From a virus: DNA of 23,010 nucleotides. The translations under genes were made by a program, and so were the position numbers. Positions 21,855 through 23,010 of the stretch are shown here, piece by piece (position 1 is the stretch's first letter; every line of letters starts with the position of its first letter). The stretch is taken from the IMG/VR virus record IMGVR_UViG_3300030101_000795, positions 1 through 23,010 of that record; one strand, written 5' to 3'. The notes beneath the pieces were generated by a model, which saw nothing but the letters and a program-made list of their open reading frames with translations, was not told where the DNA came from and ran no database searches.

Positions 21855-23010
21855 TATCTTCTACCATCTGGTTGTATATCTAATCTAAATGTTCCTAGTT
21901 TCCAGTCTTGACTAGTGCTAGTATTTTCTACTTTTAAAGCTATAGCTCTTGCTCTAGCTCTCGTGTCTACTTTAGTTGTAGATGAACTAACGTCAAAAGG
22001 TCCAAGTGAAGAACTAGCTGCCGAATCATTAGAATAGTTTTTTAAATTTAAAGTCACTCTTGTGTTACCAGTTTGAGATACGAAGTCTGGTACAAATCTT
22101 CTAATCTTCATTAAAAATTCACCATCTCCTCTAAATGTTGGTGTACCAGATAATTGTCCTCTTGCTAGTTGTTGTGTAATATCAAAGTCACCAGACAATA
22201 TATTTGCTGTTATAGCTGTCACTGTTCCACCCTTAACTTGATCTGTTCCTGTTTCGTGTTGATAGTATGTTGTGATACCATCTGTATTTCCTTGCACATA
22301 TGTAGATGAAGTTGCTGGCTCAACACCATCAGCATCATATTCCATAGCGTGTGGTTTACCAAACACTGCCGAATCAGCCCATGATGTTCTAGCTAATGTG
22401 CCCACCGTCCATACAGGTCTTTGTGGTGATGAGTCTTGATAATTATAACAAACCATTTTATTTACAACTCCTGAATTTGCTGTTGGATAAAACCACATAA
22501 TTTCACCAAACAAGTTATTTAATCCTGCTGCAATCATTTGATTACCTGAATCTAAATTAAGATCATCATAAACAAAATCTTCTACTAAACATGGTAGTGA
22601 TTCGAGAGCACCGGCGTATTTAAAGAAACCATTCTCTGACATCCAGTATGCAGCTCCATCTACCTCTACTGCTGCGTTCTTACCTACAAGTCCACAGTTA
22701 GTTCCAACCTGTACGAAAGCAAATGTAAAAGGTTGACCTACGAATCTTTGTAAGAATAAAGCTGTATCTGTATACACATAGATTGCATCTCTACCTCTAA
22801 TAGCTCCCATGATCCGTGATCCGTCGGCCAGTCTTTGTGTACCAGCTGTATTGGTTGCTGTAGGTGTGTATGTATTAATATCTTCTTGAGACGAAAACCT
22901 AATAAACATATCGTCTTGAGTTGATTTATCACCGATCGTTGTTTCTGTGCCAAAGAATACTAAGTGCCTGTCCGGTGTAGATACGAGCATGTGTCTTGAT
23001 GCAGTTGGAG
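21854..23010 (-). CDS. Tail/DNA-stabilisation-type virion protein, 5' end cut
   Basis: At least 385 aa, open through the right edge: the frame continues upstream of the ATG at 22990 as PTASRH, so the true start lies outside. Repeating strand motifs suggest a beta-propeller-like body: HLVFFGT, ADGSRIMGAIRGRDAIYVYT, TALFLQRFVG, AAYWMSENGFFKYAG, LPCLVEDFVYDDLN and MVCYNYQDSSPQRPVWTVG. The WMSENGFFKY and LPCxVEDFVY strings match proteins in podovirus virion modules, sometimes named packaged-DNA stabilisation (P22 gp10-like) or tail proteins. I favour a tail-hub or stabilisation role without certainty. The C-terminal region (LNLKNYSNDS, RARARAIALKVEN) is strand-rich too. It is followed by a TAATG overlap. 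Confidence 0.82.
   Translation of the reverse strand, partial: PTASRHMLVSTPDRHLVFFGTETTIGDKSTQDDMFIRFSSQEDINTYTPTATNTAGTQRLADGSRIMGAIRGRDAIYVYTDTALFLQRFVGQPFTFAFVQVGTNCGLVGKNAAVEVDGAAYWMSENGFFKYAGALESLPCLVEDFVYDDLNLDSGNQMIAAGLNNLFGEIMWFYPTANSGVVNKMVCYNYQDSSPQRPVWTVGTLARTSWADSAVFGKPHAMEYDADGVEPATSSTYVQGNTDGITTYYQHETGTDQVKGGTVTAITANILSGDFDITQQLARGQLSGTPTFRGDGEFLMKIRRFVPDFVSQTGNTRVTLNLKNYSNDSAASSSLGPFDVSSSTTKVDTRARARAIALKVENTSTSQDWKLGTFRLDIQPDGRR

Noticed and set aside
1-23010. CRISPR arrays, tRNA genes, integrase or attachment sites, insertion sequences.
   Set aside because: I looked for spaced repeats, cloverleaf-like sequences, recombinase motifs and terminal inverted repeats and saw none.

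Overview
The window looks like part of the genome of a tailed, lytic-looking marine bacteriophage, most likely podovirus-like and related to phages of SAR11-type (pelagiphage) or other A+T-rich marine alphaproteobacterial hosts. The reasons are: A+T-rich DNA, almost every base used for coding, nearly all genes on one strand, a phage family A DNA polymerase without a 5'-3' nuclease domain, an archaeo-eukaryotic-type primase, an M15 peptidase of the endolysin type, a run of virion-type proteins with characteristic marine-phage motifs, and many tiny genes. Host assignment is inference. No integrase, repressor/excisionase pair, tRNA, rRNA, CRISPR array or insertion sequence was seen. Terminase, portal and capsid genes are not in the window and would be expected beyond the right edge.

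Right third (23010 down to about 14207, minus strand): virion module. Reading in the direction of transcription: a tail/DNA-stabilisation-type protein cut by the window edge, three small virion-associated proteins of 54, 113 and 56 aa, a 422-aa Gly-rich protein, a 301-aa Ala/Gln-rich protein, a 265-aa protein, a 1262-aa protein with hydrophobic Gly/Ala segments (a candidate internal or ejection protein), and a 64-aa XhlA/holin-like membrane protein. Most junctions are TAATG stop-start overlaps.

Middle (14210 down to 5757): replication. A SNF2-type helicase lies alone on the plus strand (12780..14210). It diverges from the leftward replication operon and runs tail-to-tail into the virion module with overlapping stop codons. 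The leftward operon holds three unassigned or ssDNA-binding-like proteins, the primase, a UvrD-like helicase, a DUF6378-like protein and DNA polymerase A. A 22-aa hydrophobic peptide gene with a strong ribosome binding site sits between primase and helicase.

Left (5747 down to 1): accessory, host-takeover and lysis region. It holds a 216-aa protein, a 33-aa Trp-rich cationic peptide, a membrane-anchored coiled-coil protein, a 55-aa protein, three small two-cysteine exported-type proteins (one of them on the plus strand with its own terminator), two chained micro-genes for hydrophobic peptides next to the M15 peptidase, two zinc-ribbon proteins, a very basic 44-aa protein, a ribbon-helix-helix regulator, a free-standing LAGLIDADG endonuclease and, at the left edge, a large GHKL ATPase.

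Three promoter-like sites (near 2526, 3280 and 12745) share an ATATAGGA-type box at the -10 region. Two copies of the box, 13 bp apart, lie in the promoter of the ribbon-helix-helix gene. This suggests, but does not prove, that this regulator controls itself and the replication operon. At least seven genes of 56 aa or fewer were read directly from the sequence: 44, 30, 18, 55, 33, 22, 56 and 54 aa, of which the 18-aa one is the least certain.
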